Assembly: GCF_002836355.1 (NCBI RefSeq)
Contig: NZ_PJCA01000003.1
Span: 1-36,297, forward strand
Source: Moritella sp. Urea-trap-13
Lineage (GTDB): Bacteria; Pseudomonadota; Gammaproteobacteria; Enterobacterales; Moritellaceae
Direction of reading: 5' to 3'
Length of the DNA: 36,297 bases
The notes under the pieces were generated by a model. It searched no databases. It had not been told where the DNA came from and was given only the letters and a program-made list of their open reading frames with translations. The position numbers and the translations under genes are program-made. Positions 1-8,653 of the stretch are shown here, piece after piece (positions within the stretch are counted from its first letter, which is position 1; each line of letters starts with the position of its first letter).

Positions 1-117
1 TATATCTGTAAATAATTAATCGTTAAGCTCAAGTTTATTTAATATACTCTCATCATCTAATCTTAATCACTGTATTCTGTGGTTAACTCGTCAAATTCGA
101 ATGTTTAGGATCCTAGC

Positions 118-678
118 ATGACTGATAACCATGAAATAATTAAATTACAGACACTAAAATGGGTGAAAGATATTATTGTGAAATACAATATTTGCCCGTT
201 TGCTAAAAAAGAGTTAGAGCGGAAAACTATTCATTGTGCTGTTCTTGATACTGGTGATTTAACCGAGTTATTAGAGCATGTTAACGCAGAGTTTATACGT
301 TTAGACACAAATGCAGATATTGCAACAACACTGGTTGTGATGCCTAAGCTTAGTGCTAGCTTCGATGACTTTCTCGATTTAATTGATTATGCCAATGATT
401 TATTAGAAATGCAGGATTATGAAGGAATTTATCAATTAGCGCATATGCATCCTAAGTATCGTTTTGATGATGCAACACTGCAAGATGCAGCTAACTTTAC
501 CAATCGTTCTCCATACCCAATACTGCATATTATTCGCGAAGATGAGATGGCTCGTGTTTTAAGGGTGTTCCCAAATCCAGAAGAGATACCTGAGCGTAAT
601 ATTGAGCTTTTAAGGGCGAAGGGGTTTGCTGAAATAAAAGCTGAACTAGACGCGTGTTTTAACGTCGAAGATAAGTAA
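118..678 (+). CDS. DUF1415 family protein
   Basis: This 186-residue protein matches my knowledge of the DUF1415 family, which is common in proteobacteria and has no established function. Visible conserved-looking elements are a CPFA motif at residues 26-29, a histidine-rich LAHMHPKYRF segment near residues 107-116 and an NRSPYP segment after it; Cys and His together could bind a metal, but that is inference. There is no signal peptide or membrane segment, so it is probably cytosolic. The ATG at 118 follows a GGA about 9 nt upstream. The gene is convergent with pyrI, and a perfect 10-bp hairpin lies between them. Family assignment is fairly sure; function is unknown. Confidence 0.8.
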   Translation: MTDNHEIIKLQTLKWVKDIIVKYNICPFAKKELERKTIHCAVLDTGDLTELLEHVNAEFIRLDTNADIATTLVVMPKLSASFDDFLDLIDYANDLLEMQDYEGIYQLAHMHPKYRFDDATLQDAANFTNRSPYPILHIIREDEMARVLRVFPNPEEIPERNIELLRAKGFAEIKAELDACFNVEDK

Positions 679-692
679 TTCTATAGGTGTGT

Positions 693-723
693 CGATAGAG
701 AGTAAAACATTACCTCTCTATCG
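693..723. terminator. Hairpin between convergent DUF1415 gene and pyrI
   Basis: CGATAGAGAG (693-702) pairs perfectly with CTCTCTATCG (714-723) across an 11-nt loop. It sits in the 55-nt gap between two convergent genes, as a shared 3' end would. Neither side has a proper T-run, so it may stop transcription weakly or mainly protect 3' ends. Confidence 0.45.
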
Positions 724-733
724 CTCGCTTACA

Positions 734-1195
734 CTAGACTTGTTCGGTAATGATGTCTTTTGAGAATGTTTTCTCACAGTATTTACATTTTAAACCTATA
801 TTACCTTTTGTTTTCTTGATTGAGAAACAAGAGGTCACAGGCTCTCCATGCGTAATACAATTCGAATTAGGGCATGGGAATACATTTTCAACTTCACTTG
901 GTAACGTTAAAGCATGCTTATCCGTTACTTTGAAGTTTTCAATTATATTGATCGTCGCATTTGGTGCCAGTAAGGCTAATTGGTTCGCTTGTGATTTGGT
1001 TATCTCAGTGTTTTCAACTTTGATCAGATCTTTTGCATCACCATTATTTGTCGGTAAGTTAAAGCCAACTGTTACACGCTGTTTTGTATCGGTGAGGCTG
1101 AATAGTTTTAAGATCTTAACACCTTGTCCAGATGGTATATGATCAATGACATAGCCATTACAAATAGCCTCTACTTGCATATGATTGTTTTTCAT
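734..1195 (-). CDS. pyrI: Aspartate carbamoyltransferase regulatory subunit
   Basis: This is the 153-residue regulatory chain of aspartate transcarbamylase, which binds the allosteric nucleotides ATP, CTP and UTP and associates with PyrB trimers. The N-terminal part (about residues 1-100) is the allosteric domain. The C-terminal part holds the four-cysteine zinc site, seen as CPNSNC followed by CKYC, which contacts the catalytic chain. Length equals the E. coli protein. It lies 3 nt downstream of pyrB and must be co-transcribed and probably translationally coupled with it. Presence of PyrI indicates the allosterically controlled enterobacterial type of ATCase. Confidence 0.97.
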   Translation of the reverse strand: MKNNHMQVEAICNGYVIDHIPSGQGVKILKLFSLTDTKQRVTVGFNLPTNNGDAKDLIKVENTEITKSQANQLALLAPNATINIIENFKVTDKHALTLPSEVENVFPCPNSNCITHGEPVTSCFSIKKTKGNIGLKCKYCEKTFSKDIITEQV

Positions 1196-1198
1196 TTA

Positions 1199-2131
1199 TT
1201 ACTCTCCGATTGTTTCATTTAAAACTAATGCAAGTAATGCTTCGCGTGCATAGACACCATTTTCAGCTTGTTGGAAATAATAAGCATAAGGTGTTTTATC
1301 TACATCAATCGTGATCTCATCTACACGTGGTAATGGGTGTAAAACTTTAAGGTTTGGTCTTGCGTGTTCTAAGGAACTTGCTGATAAGATAAAACCAGCT
1401 TTCATGTGTTGATATTCGGTTTCATCAAAACGTTCTTTTTGGACGCGAGTCATGTACAGGACATCAATCTCTGGAACAACTTCTTCTATTGATGAATAAG
1501 TGGCATAACTGACATTTTGTTCGTCAAGTTCATCGCAAATATATTCAGGCATTGCTAACGCATCTGGTGAAATGAAATGGAATTTACAACCATCGAACTT
1601 AGCTAACGCTTGGGCTAAAGAGTGTACTGTTCGACCGTATTTTAAATCCCCTACAAACGCGATGTTTAAATTATCTAAACGGCCTTGTGTTTCGTAGATC
1701 GAAAATAGATCTAATAAAGTTTGGGTTGGGTGCTGATTTGAACCATCACCACCGTTAATAACAGGTACATTAGAAAATTCTGATGCTAATCTTGCCGCGC
1801 CTTCTTGAGGATGACGCATCACAAATGCATCAGCATAGCTGGAGATCACACTAATGGAATCTGCAAGTGTTTCACCTTTCTTAGCAAGTGAGGTATTGCC
1901 CGCATTATCGAAACCAATAACGGTGCCGCCTAATCGCTGAATTGCAGTTTCGAAAGATAATCGTGTACGCGTCGATGCTTCAAAGAAACAGCTTGCAATA
2001 ACTTTGTGCTTTAAAAGTTCGGGCTGTGGCTGTTTTTTTAGTTTTGCCGCAGTTTTAACAATAAGTTCTAGCTCATTACGTGAGATATCATTGATAGATA
2101 CTATATGCTTTCTAAATAACGGATTTACCAT
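1199..2131 (-). CDS. pyrB: Aspartate carbamoyltransferase catalytic subunit
   Basis: PyrB catalyses carbamoyl phosphate plus L-aspartate to N-carbamoyl-aspartate, the first committed step of de novo pyrimidine synthesis. At 310 residues it has the normal length. The carbamoyl-phosphate loop STRTRLSFE lies near residues 53-61, and HPTQTLLDL near residues 133-141 is the second family signature; the aspartate-domain motif HPLPRVDEI is near the C terminus. It is the first gene of pyrBI. Expression is probably controlled by the attenuator immediately upstream (2161-2192), responding to UTP through coupling of RNA polymerase and ribosome as in E. coli pyrBI. Confidence 0.98.
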   Translation of the reverse strand: MVNPLFRKHIVSINDISRNELELIVKTAAKLKKQPQPELLKHKVIASCFFEASTRTRLSFETAIQRLGGTVIGFDNAGNTSLAKKGETLADSISVISSYADAFVMRHPQEGAARLASEFSNVPVINGGDGSNQHPTQTLLDLFSIYETQGRLDNLNIAFVGDLKYGRTVHSLAQALAKFDGCKFHFISPDALAMPEYICDELDEQNVSYATYSSIEEVVPEIDVLYMTRVQKERFDETEYQHMKAGFILSASSLEHARPNLKVLHPLPRVDEITIDVDKTPYAYYFQQAENGVYAREALLALVLNETIGE

Positions 2132-2160
2132 TTTTGTGCCCTGATGATCAGAATTATCCT

Positions 2161-2192
2161 AAAAAAAAGCCTCATATAAATAGTTATGAGGC
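2161..2192 (-). terminator. pyrBI attenuator (intrinsic terminator in the leader)
   Basis: Read on the minus strand, GCCTCAT and ATGAGGC form a stem extended by one A-U pair to 8 bp, with an 8-nt loop, followed directly by eight T residues. It stands 30 nt before the pyrB start codon, so it must be read through for pyrBI expression. This is the textbook arrangement of a pyrimidine-controlled pyrBI attenuator. A short leader ORF ends inside the hairpin. Confidence 0.85.
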
Positions 2193-2246
2193 CTTACAAA
2201 TTTGAATGGATAGAGGGATAGTTATATGATCTAATAATATGAACAT
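2184..2246 (-). CDS. pyrL: Putative pyrBI leader peptide (20 aa)
   Basis: On the minus strand an ATG at 2246 opens a 20-codon frame (MFILLDHITI... ending ICKAS) whose TAA stop falls within the attenuator hairpin. A translating ribosome would therefore cover the stem and prevent termination, the mechanism known for E. coli pyrL. The ribosome-binding site is poor, and there is no strong U-tract like the Phe-codon run of E. coli pyrL, so the pausing element is not evident. Peptide sequence is not expected to be conserved. The assignment rests on position, not homology. Confidence 0.5.
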   Translation of the reverse strand: MFILLDHITIPLSIQICKAS

Positions 2247-2293
2247 GTAATAATTATCTTGCCCGCTAAACACAATTAGCAATTTTAGCCTAA

Positions 2294-2321
2294 ATTAAAA
2301 ACCACAGAAAGCACTAATCAA
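2294..2321 (-). promoter_or_regulatory. Candidate pyrBI promoter
   Basis: On the minus strand TTGATT and TTTAAT are separated by 16 bp, at a reasonable distance upstream of the leader ORF. Both boxes are imperfect. An alternative -10 TAAAAT lies a few bases further downstream. Confidence 0.35.
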
Positions 2322-2374
2322 ATTAATTTCATGTAAAAAAATCTATAAAGTTTAAACTAATCGTTGCTCTAAAT

Positions 2375-2404
2375 TTGCTTATTGTGCATGTTATTAAATA
2401 TAAT
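2375..2404 (+). promoter_or_regulatory. Candidate ridA-tusDCB promoter
   Basis: TTGCTT (2375-2380) and a perfect TATAAT (2399-2404) are separated by 18 bp, about 60 nt upstream of ridA. The same intergenic region carries the divergent pyrBI leader. Confidence 0.5.
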
Positions 2405-2469
2405 GCAGCTAGATAGTGGAATATAGTCGCTCTGAATATGGGAGCTTTGATAAAATTATGGAACTTATA

Positions 2470-2853
2470 ATGAGCAAAAAAATCATTTCTACAACGAATG
2501 CACCTGCTGCAATTGGTCCGTACTCACAAGCTAACCAACTTGGTAACATGGTTTTTACTTCAGGACAGATCCCATTAGTACCAGAGACAATGGAAATTGT
2601 TGAAGGTGGCGTTAAAGAGCAAGCTGAATTAGTCATGGAAAATCTAATGGCAGTACTTAAAGCGGCTAATGCAAGTGCAGATACAGTAATCAAAACAACA
2701 TGCTTCCTAAGTGATATGAATGATTTTGTTACGTTCAATGAAGTATATGCTCGTTATTTCCCAGAAAATGCACCTGCGCGTTCATGTGTTGAAGTAGCGC
2801 GGTTACCTAAAGATGTGTTAGTTGAAGTTGAAGCTATCGCTTACACACTTTAA
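2470..2853 (+). CDS. ridA: 2-iminobutanoate/2-iminopropanoate deaminase RidA
   Basis: RidA hydrolyses reactive enamine/imine intermediates released by PLP enzymes such as IlvA, protecting other PLP enzymes from damage; it acts as a cytosolic trimer. The 127-residue product has the usual length. Typical features are GPYSQAN at residues 16-22, FTSGQIP after residue 30, the catalytic Arg in PARSCVEVARLP near residue 105 and a closing EVEAIAY. I chose the ATG at 2470 because GGAA lies 6 nt upstream and it gives the standard MSKKIIST start; an upstream in-frame ATG at 2458 is possible. Only 12 nt separate it from tusD. The pyrB-ridA neighbourhood is common in gammaproteobacteria. Confidence 0.95.
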   Translation: MSKKIISTTNAPAAIGPYSQANQLGNMVFTSGQIPLVPETMEIVEGGVKEQAELVMENLMAVLKAANASADTVIKTTCFLSDMNDFVTFNEVYARYFPENAPARSCVEVARLPKDVLVEVEAIAYTL

Positions 2854-2865
2854 TTAGGTTTATTT

Positions 2866-3264
2866 ATGTCTAAATCTGTCACTATTGCGGTGCTTGTTAC
2901 AGGTCCTGCATATGGGAGCCAAGACGCTTTAAGCGCCTATCATTATGTGAAATCTGCGGTTGCGTTAGGTCATACTATCCAACGGGTATTTTTTTATAAT
3001 GATGGGGTGCTTAATGGTTCTAGCCTTACGTCACCAGCTGCTGATGAATTTGATTTATATAACGCCTGGTTAGTGTTAGCTCGTGAACATCTATTTCCTT
3101 TAGATATATGCTCAGGTGCCGCATTGAGGCGTGGTGTTATTGATCAACACGAAGCGGATCGGATTGGCAAGAGCCAGTTTAATCTTGAGTCACCATTTCA
3201 ATTAACGGGACTCGGTCAACTCGCAGCGTCGATTGTTACTGCAGATCGGGTTATTCAGTTTTAA
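2866..3264 (+). CDS. tusD: Sulfurtransferase complex subunit TusD
   Basis: TusD is the catalytic sulfur carrier of the TusBCD hexamer, which receives persulfide sulfur from TusA and passes it to TusE for MnmA-dependent 2-thiolation of tRNA wobble uridine. This 132-residue DsrE-family protein has a single cysteine, Cys82 in ICSGAALRRG, matching the active cysteine of E. coli TusD. It begins a tusD-tusC-tusB cluster with the usual gene order and probably shares the ridA transcript. The following str operon makes the same tus-rpsL adjacency as in E. coli. Confidence 0.95.
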   Translation: MSKSVTIAVLVTGPAYGSQDALSAYHYVKSAVALGHTIQRVFFYNDGVLNGSSLTSPAADEFDLYNAWLVLAREHLFPLDICSGAALRRGVIDQHEADRIGKSQFNLESPFQLTGLGQLAASIVTADRVIQF

Positions 3265-3286
3265 TTATTTATATTTGGTTGAAAAA

Positions 3287-3643
3287 ATGTTGAGAGCCGC
3301 ATTCGTTACTCGTCAAGTTCCGCATGGGACTAGCCTTGCGAGGGAAACACAAGATGCAATTCTTGCTACTTCGGCATTAACGGAGGAGTTAAGTGTGTTT
3401 TTTATTGGTGATGGTGTTTATCAATTAATGGCTAATCAAAAGCCTCAGGATATCGCTTGTCGTGACTTTGCGCCTACATTTGGTATGTTTGAACTATATG
3501 ACATTGAAAATATTTATGTGTGCGCAGACTCGCTCTTAGAGCGTGGTATTGGTGATGCAGAACTGATTATCGATGCGCAGCATTTATCGCAACCTGAAAT
3601 TAATCAGCATATACGTCAGCATGCTATTATTTTAAATTTTTGA
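3287..3643 (+). CDS. tusC: Sulfurtransferase complex subunit TusC
   Basis: TusC is a DsrF-like structural subunit of the TusBCD sulfur relay. The chosen start at 3287 gives 118 residues beginning MLRAAFVTRQVPHG, matching the family N terminus; the PHGTSLARE and LATSALTE segments and FFIGDGVYQL are characteristic. Longer versions from 3233 or from a TTG at 3275 add residues not expected in the family. The gene starts 22 nt after tusD, and its stop lies 14 nt before the chosen tusB start. Confidence 0.93.
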   Translation: MLRAAFVTRQVPHGTSLARETQDAILATSALTEELSVFFIGDGVYQLMANQKPQDIACRDFAPTFGMFELYDIENIYVCADSLLERGIGDAELIIDAQHLSQPEINQHIRQHAIILNF

Positions 3644-3657
3644 TTGGTGATAAAATT

Positions 3658-3948
3658 ATGCTTCATATTATTAAGTCATCGCCGTTCTCAAAACACACAT
3701 TTATTGACAGTATCGCCTATTTCAATGATGGCGATGCGGTTATCTTTATTCAAGATGCCGTCGTCATTACGGCATCACAGCATAAATATGCTAAAATACT
3801 TCAAGATCTAATGCCGGAGTTAAGTGTTTACACTTTGGCTGAGGATCTGAATGCGCGTGGGTTAAGCTGTATTGTAGGGCGGCAAGTTAGTTATCCTGAA
3901 TTCGTTAATCTTACCGTGGCGCATTTGCAAATTCAGACTTGGAATTAA
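3658..3948 (+). CDS. tusB: Sulfurtransferase complex subunit TusB
   Basis: TusB is the third DsrH-like subunit of the TusBCD complex needed for 2-thiouridine formation at the tRNA wobble position. The 96-residue reading from ATG 3658 (MLHIIKSSPF) corresponds to the usual MLHTL-type N terminus and length. The frame opens further upstream at 3640 and overlaps the end of tusC, but that adds six atypical residues. It is the last gene before the str operon. The 229-nt gap downstream carries the rpsL promoter; the first part shows only a ragged inverted repeat (ACACTA/TAGTGT) without a T-run. Confidence 0.92.
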   Translation: MLHIIKSSPFSKHTFIDSIAYFNDGDAVIFIQDAVVITASQHKYAKILQDLMPELSVYTLAEDLNARGLSCIVGRQVSYPEFVNLTVAHLQIQTWN

Positions 3949-4087
3949 TGAAGTCTGATCTATACGAATTTTTCATTGTGACACTATAAACTATGGGTGA
4001 TTTTTACCTCGTAGTGTTGTAAATGCGCTTTATTTGCGATTTATTGGTTAATAAACTGATTTATTTTCAATAATACTGTTGTTATGC

Positions 4088-4116
4088 TTGACAGCTAAAG
4101 GCGCAATGACTAAAAT
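4088..4116 (+). promoter_or_regulatory. str operon promoter
   Basis: A perfect TTGACA (4088-4093) and TAAAAT (4111-4116) are separated by exactly 17 bp, a near-consensus sigma-70 promoter as expected for a highly expressed ribosomal protein operon. Transcription should start near 4123, about 55 nt upstream of rpsL. Confidence 0.88.
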
Positions 4117-4122
4117 TCTGCG

Positions 4123-4137
4123 TCCCTATATTAGGGA
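4123..4137 (+). promoter_or_regulatory. Hairpin at predicted 5' end of str mRNA
   Basis: TCCCTA (4123-4128) and TAGGGA (4132-4137) form a perfect 6-bp stem with a 3-nt loop. It begins at the start site predicted from the promoter, so the str mRNA may carry a 5'-terminal stem-loop. The Ts downstream are interrupted, which argues against an intrinsic terminator. Confidence 0.5.
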
Positions 4138-4177
4138 TGATTTTTCACACGTAAAAAACTCAACGGAGCTATTTTAA

Positions 4178-4552
4178 ATGGCAACTACTAACCAATTAGT
4201 ACGCAAGCCTCGCGTAAGAAACGTTACAAAAACTAACGTTCCTGCTCTTGAAGCTTGTCCACAACGTCGTGGTGTTTGTACTCGCGTATACACTACTACT
4301 CCTAAAAAACCTAACTCGGCTTTACGTAAAGTAGCTCGTGTTCGTCTAACTAACGGTTATGAAGTAACTTCATACATCGGCGGTGAAGGTCATAACCTTC
4401 AAGAGCATAGCGTTATCTTAATCCGTGGTGGTCGTGTTAAAGATTTACCGGGTGTTCGTTACCATACAGTTCGTGGTGCGTTAGATACAGCTGGTGTTAG
4501 TGATCGCCGTAAAGGTCGTTCTAAATACGGTACTAAACGCCCTAAGAATTAA
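4178..4552 (+). CDS. rpsL: 30S ribosomal protein S12
   Basis: S12 lies at the decoding centre of the 30S subunit and helps monitor codon-anticodon pairing. The 124-residue product has the exact family length and the hallmark segments [18 protein letters not shown] and [14 protein letters not shown]. The lysines of the KKPNSALRK region and of RVKDLPG, where streptomycin resistance mutations occur in other species, are the wild-type (sensitive) residues. It opens the operon rpsL-rpsG-fusA-tuf, with a near-consensus promoter and a GGAG-type ribosome-binding site just upstream. Confidence 0.99.
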   Translation: MATTNQLVRKPRVRNVTKTNVPALEACPQRRGVCTRVYTTTPKKPNSALRKVARVRLTNGYEVTSYIGGEGHNLQEHSVILIRGGRVKDLPGVRYHTVRGALDTAGVSDRRKGRSKYGTKRPKN

Positions 4553-5110
<558 letters not shown>

Positions 5111-5114
5111 TTTT

Positions 5115-5141
5115 TTGACGCAGATTTTAAATCTGCGTCAA
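5115..5141 (+). promoter_or_regulatory. Perfect inverted repeat between rpsG and fusA
   Basis: TTGACGCAGATTT (5115-5127) and AAATCTGCGTCAA (5129-5141) are exact reverse complements around one central T. On the plus strand the T-run precedes rather than follows it, so it is not a normal intrinsic terminator. It could be an mRNA processing or stabilising hairpin between the ribosomal protein and elongation factor cistrons. Confidence 0.6.
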
Positions 5142-5178
5142 CTACTTTCTGTCTAGGTTTCCTAGTAAGGGATTTATT

Positions 5179-7272
5179 GTGGCACGTACAACTCCGATCG
5201 AGCTCTACCGTAATATTGGTATTGTTGCTCACGTTGATGCGGGTAAAACTACAACTACAGAACGTGTTCTATTCTATACTGGTCTTTCACATAAGATTGG
5301 TGAAGTTCATGATGGCGCAGCCACTATGGATTGGATGGAACAGGAGCAGGAGCGTGGTATTACCATTACTTCTGCTGCGACAACAGCAATGTGGAAAGGT
5401 ATGGATGCGCAATTTAAGCAGCACCGTATCAACATCATCGATACTCCTGGACACGTTGACTTCACGATTGAAGTAGAACGTTCTTTACGAGTGCTTGATG
5501 GCGCAGTTGTCGTTTTTTGTGGTGCATCAGGTGTTGAACCACAATCTGAAACGGTTTGGCGTCAAGCTGATAAATATAAAGTACCACGTGTTGTATTCGT
5601 TAATAAGATGGATCGCACAGGTGCAGATTTTGAAGCTGTAATTGACCAAATTCGTAATCGTTTGGGCGCAACTTGTGTTCCTATCCAGTTAAATATTGGT
5701 GCGGAAGAAGAGTTTGAAGGCGTAATTGATTTAATTAAAATGAAATCAATTAGCTGGAATGAAGCAGATCAAGGGATGTCATTTAGTTATGGCGATATTC
5801 CTGCAGATCTACTTGAGCGTGCAGAAGAATTACATGAAGAATTAGTTGATGCTGCCGCTGAAGCTAACGATGAGCTTATGGATAAATACCTTGAAGAAGG
5901 TGAATTATCTGAAGAAGAGATTAAAGCTGGTTTACGTCAACGTACGCTGAACAACGAGATCGTACTTGCGACTTGTGGTTCTGCCTTTAAAAATAAAGGT
6001 GTACAAGCGGTACTTGACGCAGTTGTTGAATTTCTTCCTAGCCCAACGGAAGTGAAAGATATCAATGGTATTGATGTTGACGAGAATGAAGTTACTTGTC
6101 CATCAGATGACGATGCTCCATTTGCTGCATTAGCCTTTAAGATTGCCACTGACCCATTTGTTGGTACGCTCACATTTATGCGAGTATACTCAGGTGTGGT
6201 TAATACTGGTGACAGCGTTTATAATTCTGTTAAACAGAAACGTGAACGTTTAGGTCGTATCGTGCAAATGCATGCGAATGATCGTCAAGAATTGAAAGAG
6301 ATCCGTGCCGGTGATATTGCTGCTGCGATTGGTCTTAAGGATGTCACTACTGGTGACACACTTTGTGATATTAATCATAAAGTTATTCTTGAGCGTATGG
6401 ACTTTCCGGAACCGGTTATCCAAATTGCAGTAGAGCCTAGAACAGTAGCCGATCAAGATAAGATGGCTATCGCGCTAAGTAAATTAGCCGCTGAAGATCC
6501 ATCGTTCCGTGTTGAAACTGACGAAGAGTCAGCGCAAACACTGATATCTGGTATGGGTGAACTTCATCTGGACATTATTGTTGACCGTATGCGTCGTGAG
6601 TTTAACGTTGAATGCAACGTTGGTAAGCCTCAGGTTTCATATCGTGAATCAATTCGTGATTCAGTTAAAGCAGAAGGTAAATTCATTCGTGAATTAGGCG
6701 GGAAAGGTCAATATGGCCATGTTCTGCTGAAACTAGAGCCGCTTGAAGCGGGTGCTGGTTATGAATTTGTGAATGAAATCGTTGATGGTGAGGTTCCTAG
6801 TGAATTCATCCCAGCGGTAGAAAAAGGTTGTAAAGATCAGATGGACCAAGGTGTGCTAGCAGGATACCCTATAATGGATGTTCGTGTTACACTCTATGGT
6901 GGTTCATTCCACGATGTTGATTCCAATGAAATGGCATTCAAGGTCGCGGCTTCATTTGGTTTCAGACAAGGAGCTTTGGATGCAAATCCTGCCTTGCTTG
7001 AGCCGATGATGAAAGTAGAAATTACCACTCCCGAGGAGTGGATGGGTGATGTTGTTGGTGACGTAAGCCGTCGTCGCGGCATGATCGAAGGTATGGATGA
7101 TGGCCACGCTGGTCTTAAAATTATTCATGCTAAGGTTCCTTTGTCTGAAATGTTCGGTTATGCAACCGCTCTACGTTCAGCTACTCAGGGCCGCGCTTCA
7201 TACTCAATGCAATTCCTTGAGTATAACGAAGCTCCAAAAAACATCGCTGACAAAATTATTGAAGCGAAATAA
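5179..7272 (+). CDS. fusA: Translation elongation factor G
   Basis: EF-G is the GTPase that drives ribosomal translocation and, with RRF, ribosome recycling. The 697-residue product carries the G1 loop AHVDAGKTT at residues 17-25, a switch region [14 protein letters not shown] near residue 90 and NKMD near residue 142, followed by the EF-G domains II-V. The start is GTG ([14 protein letters not shown]), preceded by AAGG. It lies third in the str operon, 68 nt after rpsG. Intact, with the length expected for canonical EF-G1. Confidence 0.99.
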   Translation: MARTTPIELYRNIGIVAHVDAGKTTTTERVLFYTGLSHKIGEVHDGAATMDWMEQEQERGITITSAATTAMWKGMDAQFKQHRINIIDTPGHVDFTIEVERSLRVLDGAVVVFCGASGVEPQSETVWRQADKYKVPRVVFVNKMDRTGADFEAVIDQIRNRLGATCVPIQLNIGAEEEFEGVIDLIKMKSISWNEADQGMSFSYGDIPADLLERAEELHEELVDAAAEANDELMDKYLEEGELSEEEIKAGLRQRTLNNEIVLATCGSAFKNKGVQAVLDAVVEFLPSPTEVKDINGIDVDENEVTCPSDDDAPFAALAFKIATDPFVGTLTFMRVYSGVVNTGDSVYNSVKQKRERLGRIVQMHANDRQELKEIRAGDIAAAIGLKDVTTGDTLCDINHKVILERMDFPEPVIQIAVEPRTVADQDKMAIALSKLAAEDPSFRVETDEESAQTLISGMGELHLDIIVDRMRREFNVECNVGKPQVSYRESIRDSVKAEGKFIRELGGKGQYGHVLLKLEPLEAGAGYEFVNEIVDGEVPSEFIPAVEKGCKDQMDQGVLAGYPIMDVRVTLYGGSFHDVDSNEMAFKVAASFGFRQGALDANPALLEPMMKVEITTPEEWMGDVVGDVSRRRGMIEGMDDGHAGLKIIHAKVPLSEMFGYATALRSATQGRASYSMQFLEYNEAPKNIADKIIEAK

Positions 7273-7336
7273 AGTTTAACTTTGGTAGTCTTTATCATAA
7301 GATAGAGGCTTAACTGATAATAAGAAGGTACACGTC

Positions 7337-8521
7337 GTGTCTAAAGAAAAATTTGTACGTAGTAATACCCACGTAAACGTAGGTACAATTGGTCACGTTG
7401 ACCATGGTAAAACAACTCTAACAGCAGCAATCACAAACGTACTTGCAAAAGTATACGGTGGTGAAGCTAAAGATTTCGCATCAATCGATAACGCTCCTGA
7501 AGAAAGAGAACGTGGTATCACGATCAACACTTCACACGTTGAATATGATACACCTAACCGTCACTACGCACACGTAGATTGCCCAGGACACGCGGATTAT
7601 GTTAAAAACATGATCACTGGTGCTGCTCAAATGGACGGCGCTATCTTAGTTGTTGCTGCTACTGATGGCCCTATGCCACAAACACGTGAGCACATCCTAC
7701 TTTCTCGTCAAGTTGGCGTTCCTTACATCATCGTATTCATGAACAAATGTGATATGGTTGATGATGAAGAACTACTTGAATTAGTAGAAATGGAAGTTCG
7801 TGAACTTCTTTCTGAATATGATTTCCCAGGTGATGACCTACCAGTTATCCAGGGTTCTGCTCTTAAAGCACTTGAAGGCGTTAAAGAGTACGAAGACAAG
7901 ATCCTTGAACTAGCTGAAGCACTAGATTCATATATCCCTGATCCAGAACGTGCTATCGATATGCCTTTCATTATGCCTATCGAAGACGTATTCTCAATCT
8001 CTGGCCGTGGTACTGTTGTAACTGGTCGTGTTGAGCAAGGTATCGTTAACATCGGTGATTCAGTAGAAATCGTTGGTATCCGTGATACTGTTACGACTAC
8101 TTGTACTGGTGTTGAAATGTTCCGTAAACTGCTTGACGAAGGTCGTGCTGGTGAGAACATTGGTGCACTTCTACGTGGTACTAAACGTGAAGACGTTGAA
8201 CGTGGTCAAGTACTAGCTAAGCCTGGTTCAATCACTCCACATACTAAGTTTGAATCTGAAGTATACGTACTTTCAAAAGAAGAGGGTGGTCGTCACACTC
8301 CTTTCTTTAAAGGTTACCGTCCACAGTTCTACTTCCGTACAACTGACATCACTGGTGCTGTAGAGCTTCCAGAAGGTGTTGAAATGGTTATGCCTGGTGA
8401 CAACCTTAAGTTTGTTGTTGAGCTAATCAACCCAATCGCGATGGAAGAAGGTCTACGCTTCGCTATCCGTGAAGGTGGCCGTACTGTTGGTGCTGGTGTT
8501 GTTTCTAAAGTAATCGCTTAA
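7337..8521 (+). CDS. tuf: Translation elongation factor Tu
   Basis: EF-Tu delivers aminoacyl-tRNA to the ribosomal A site in a GTP-dependent manner. The 394-residue protein has GHVDHGKT at residues 19-26, DCPGH near residue 81, NKCD near residue 136 and the conserved C-terminal [10 protein letters not shown]. It uses a GTG start preceded by AGAAGG. It is the last gene of the str operon, 64 nt after fusA, and is followed by a strong terminator. Codon use is strongly biased, as expected for one of the most abundant proteins. A second tuf copy elsewhere is common in this group but cannot be judged here. Confidence 0.99.
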   Translation: MSKEKFVRSNTHVNVGTIGHVDHGKTTLTAAITNVLAKVYGGEAKDFASIDNAPEERERGITINTSHVEYDTPNRHYAHVDCPGHADYVKNMITGAAQMDGAILVVAATDGPMPQTREHILLSRQVGVPYIIVFMNKCDMVDDEELLELVEMEVRELLSEYDFPGDDLPVIQGSALKALEGVKEYEDKILELAEALDSYIPDPERAIDMPFIMPIEDVFSISGRGTVVTGRVEQGIVNIGDSVEIVGIRDTVTTTCTGVEMFRKLLDEGRAGENIGALLRGTKREDVERGQVLAKPGSITPHTKFESEVYVLSKEEGGRHTPFFKGYRPQFYFRTTDITGAVELPEGVEMVMPGDNLKFVVELINPIAMEEGLRFAIREGGRTVGAGVVSKVIA

Positions 8522-8546
8522 TTTCGATTAGTTTAAACAATATATA

Positions 8547-8574
8547 GAAAGGTCGCTCAGGCGGCCTTTTTTTT
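8547..8574 (+). terminator. str operon terminator after tuf
   Basis: AAGGTCGC (8549-8556) pairs with GCGGCCTT (8561-8568) with one G-U pair and a 4-nt loop, and the descending arm runs into eight Ts. It is a strong rho-independent terminator 28 nt after the tuf stop. Confidence 0.92.
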
Positions 8575-8653
8575 CATCTATAATTTATGCATCAAATTAA
8601 AAGAGGTGACGAATAACGTCCGCCACCGCTTATTTACTTTTTATGTTCAATTA

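Noticed and set aside
750-1142. 130-codon plus-strand open frame opposite pyrI
   Set aside because: It is the antisense shadow of a clear pyrI gene, with no family resemblance and no ribosome-binding site.
3975-4025. Possible terminator after tusB (ACACTA/TAGTGT)
   Set aside because: The stem is interrupted and no T-run follows, so it does not meet the pattern of an intrinsic terminator.
7723-8160. 145-codon minus-strand frame inside tuf, rich in Ser and Arg
   Set aside because: It arises from the strong codon bias of tuf; the composition is that of antisense to highly expressed genes.
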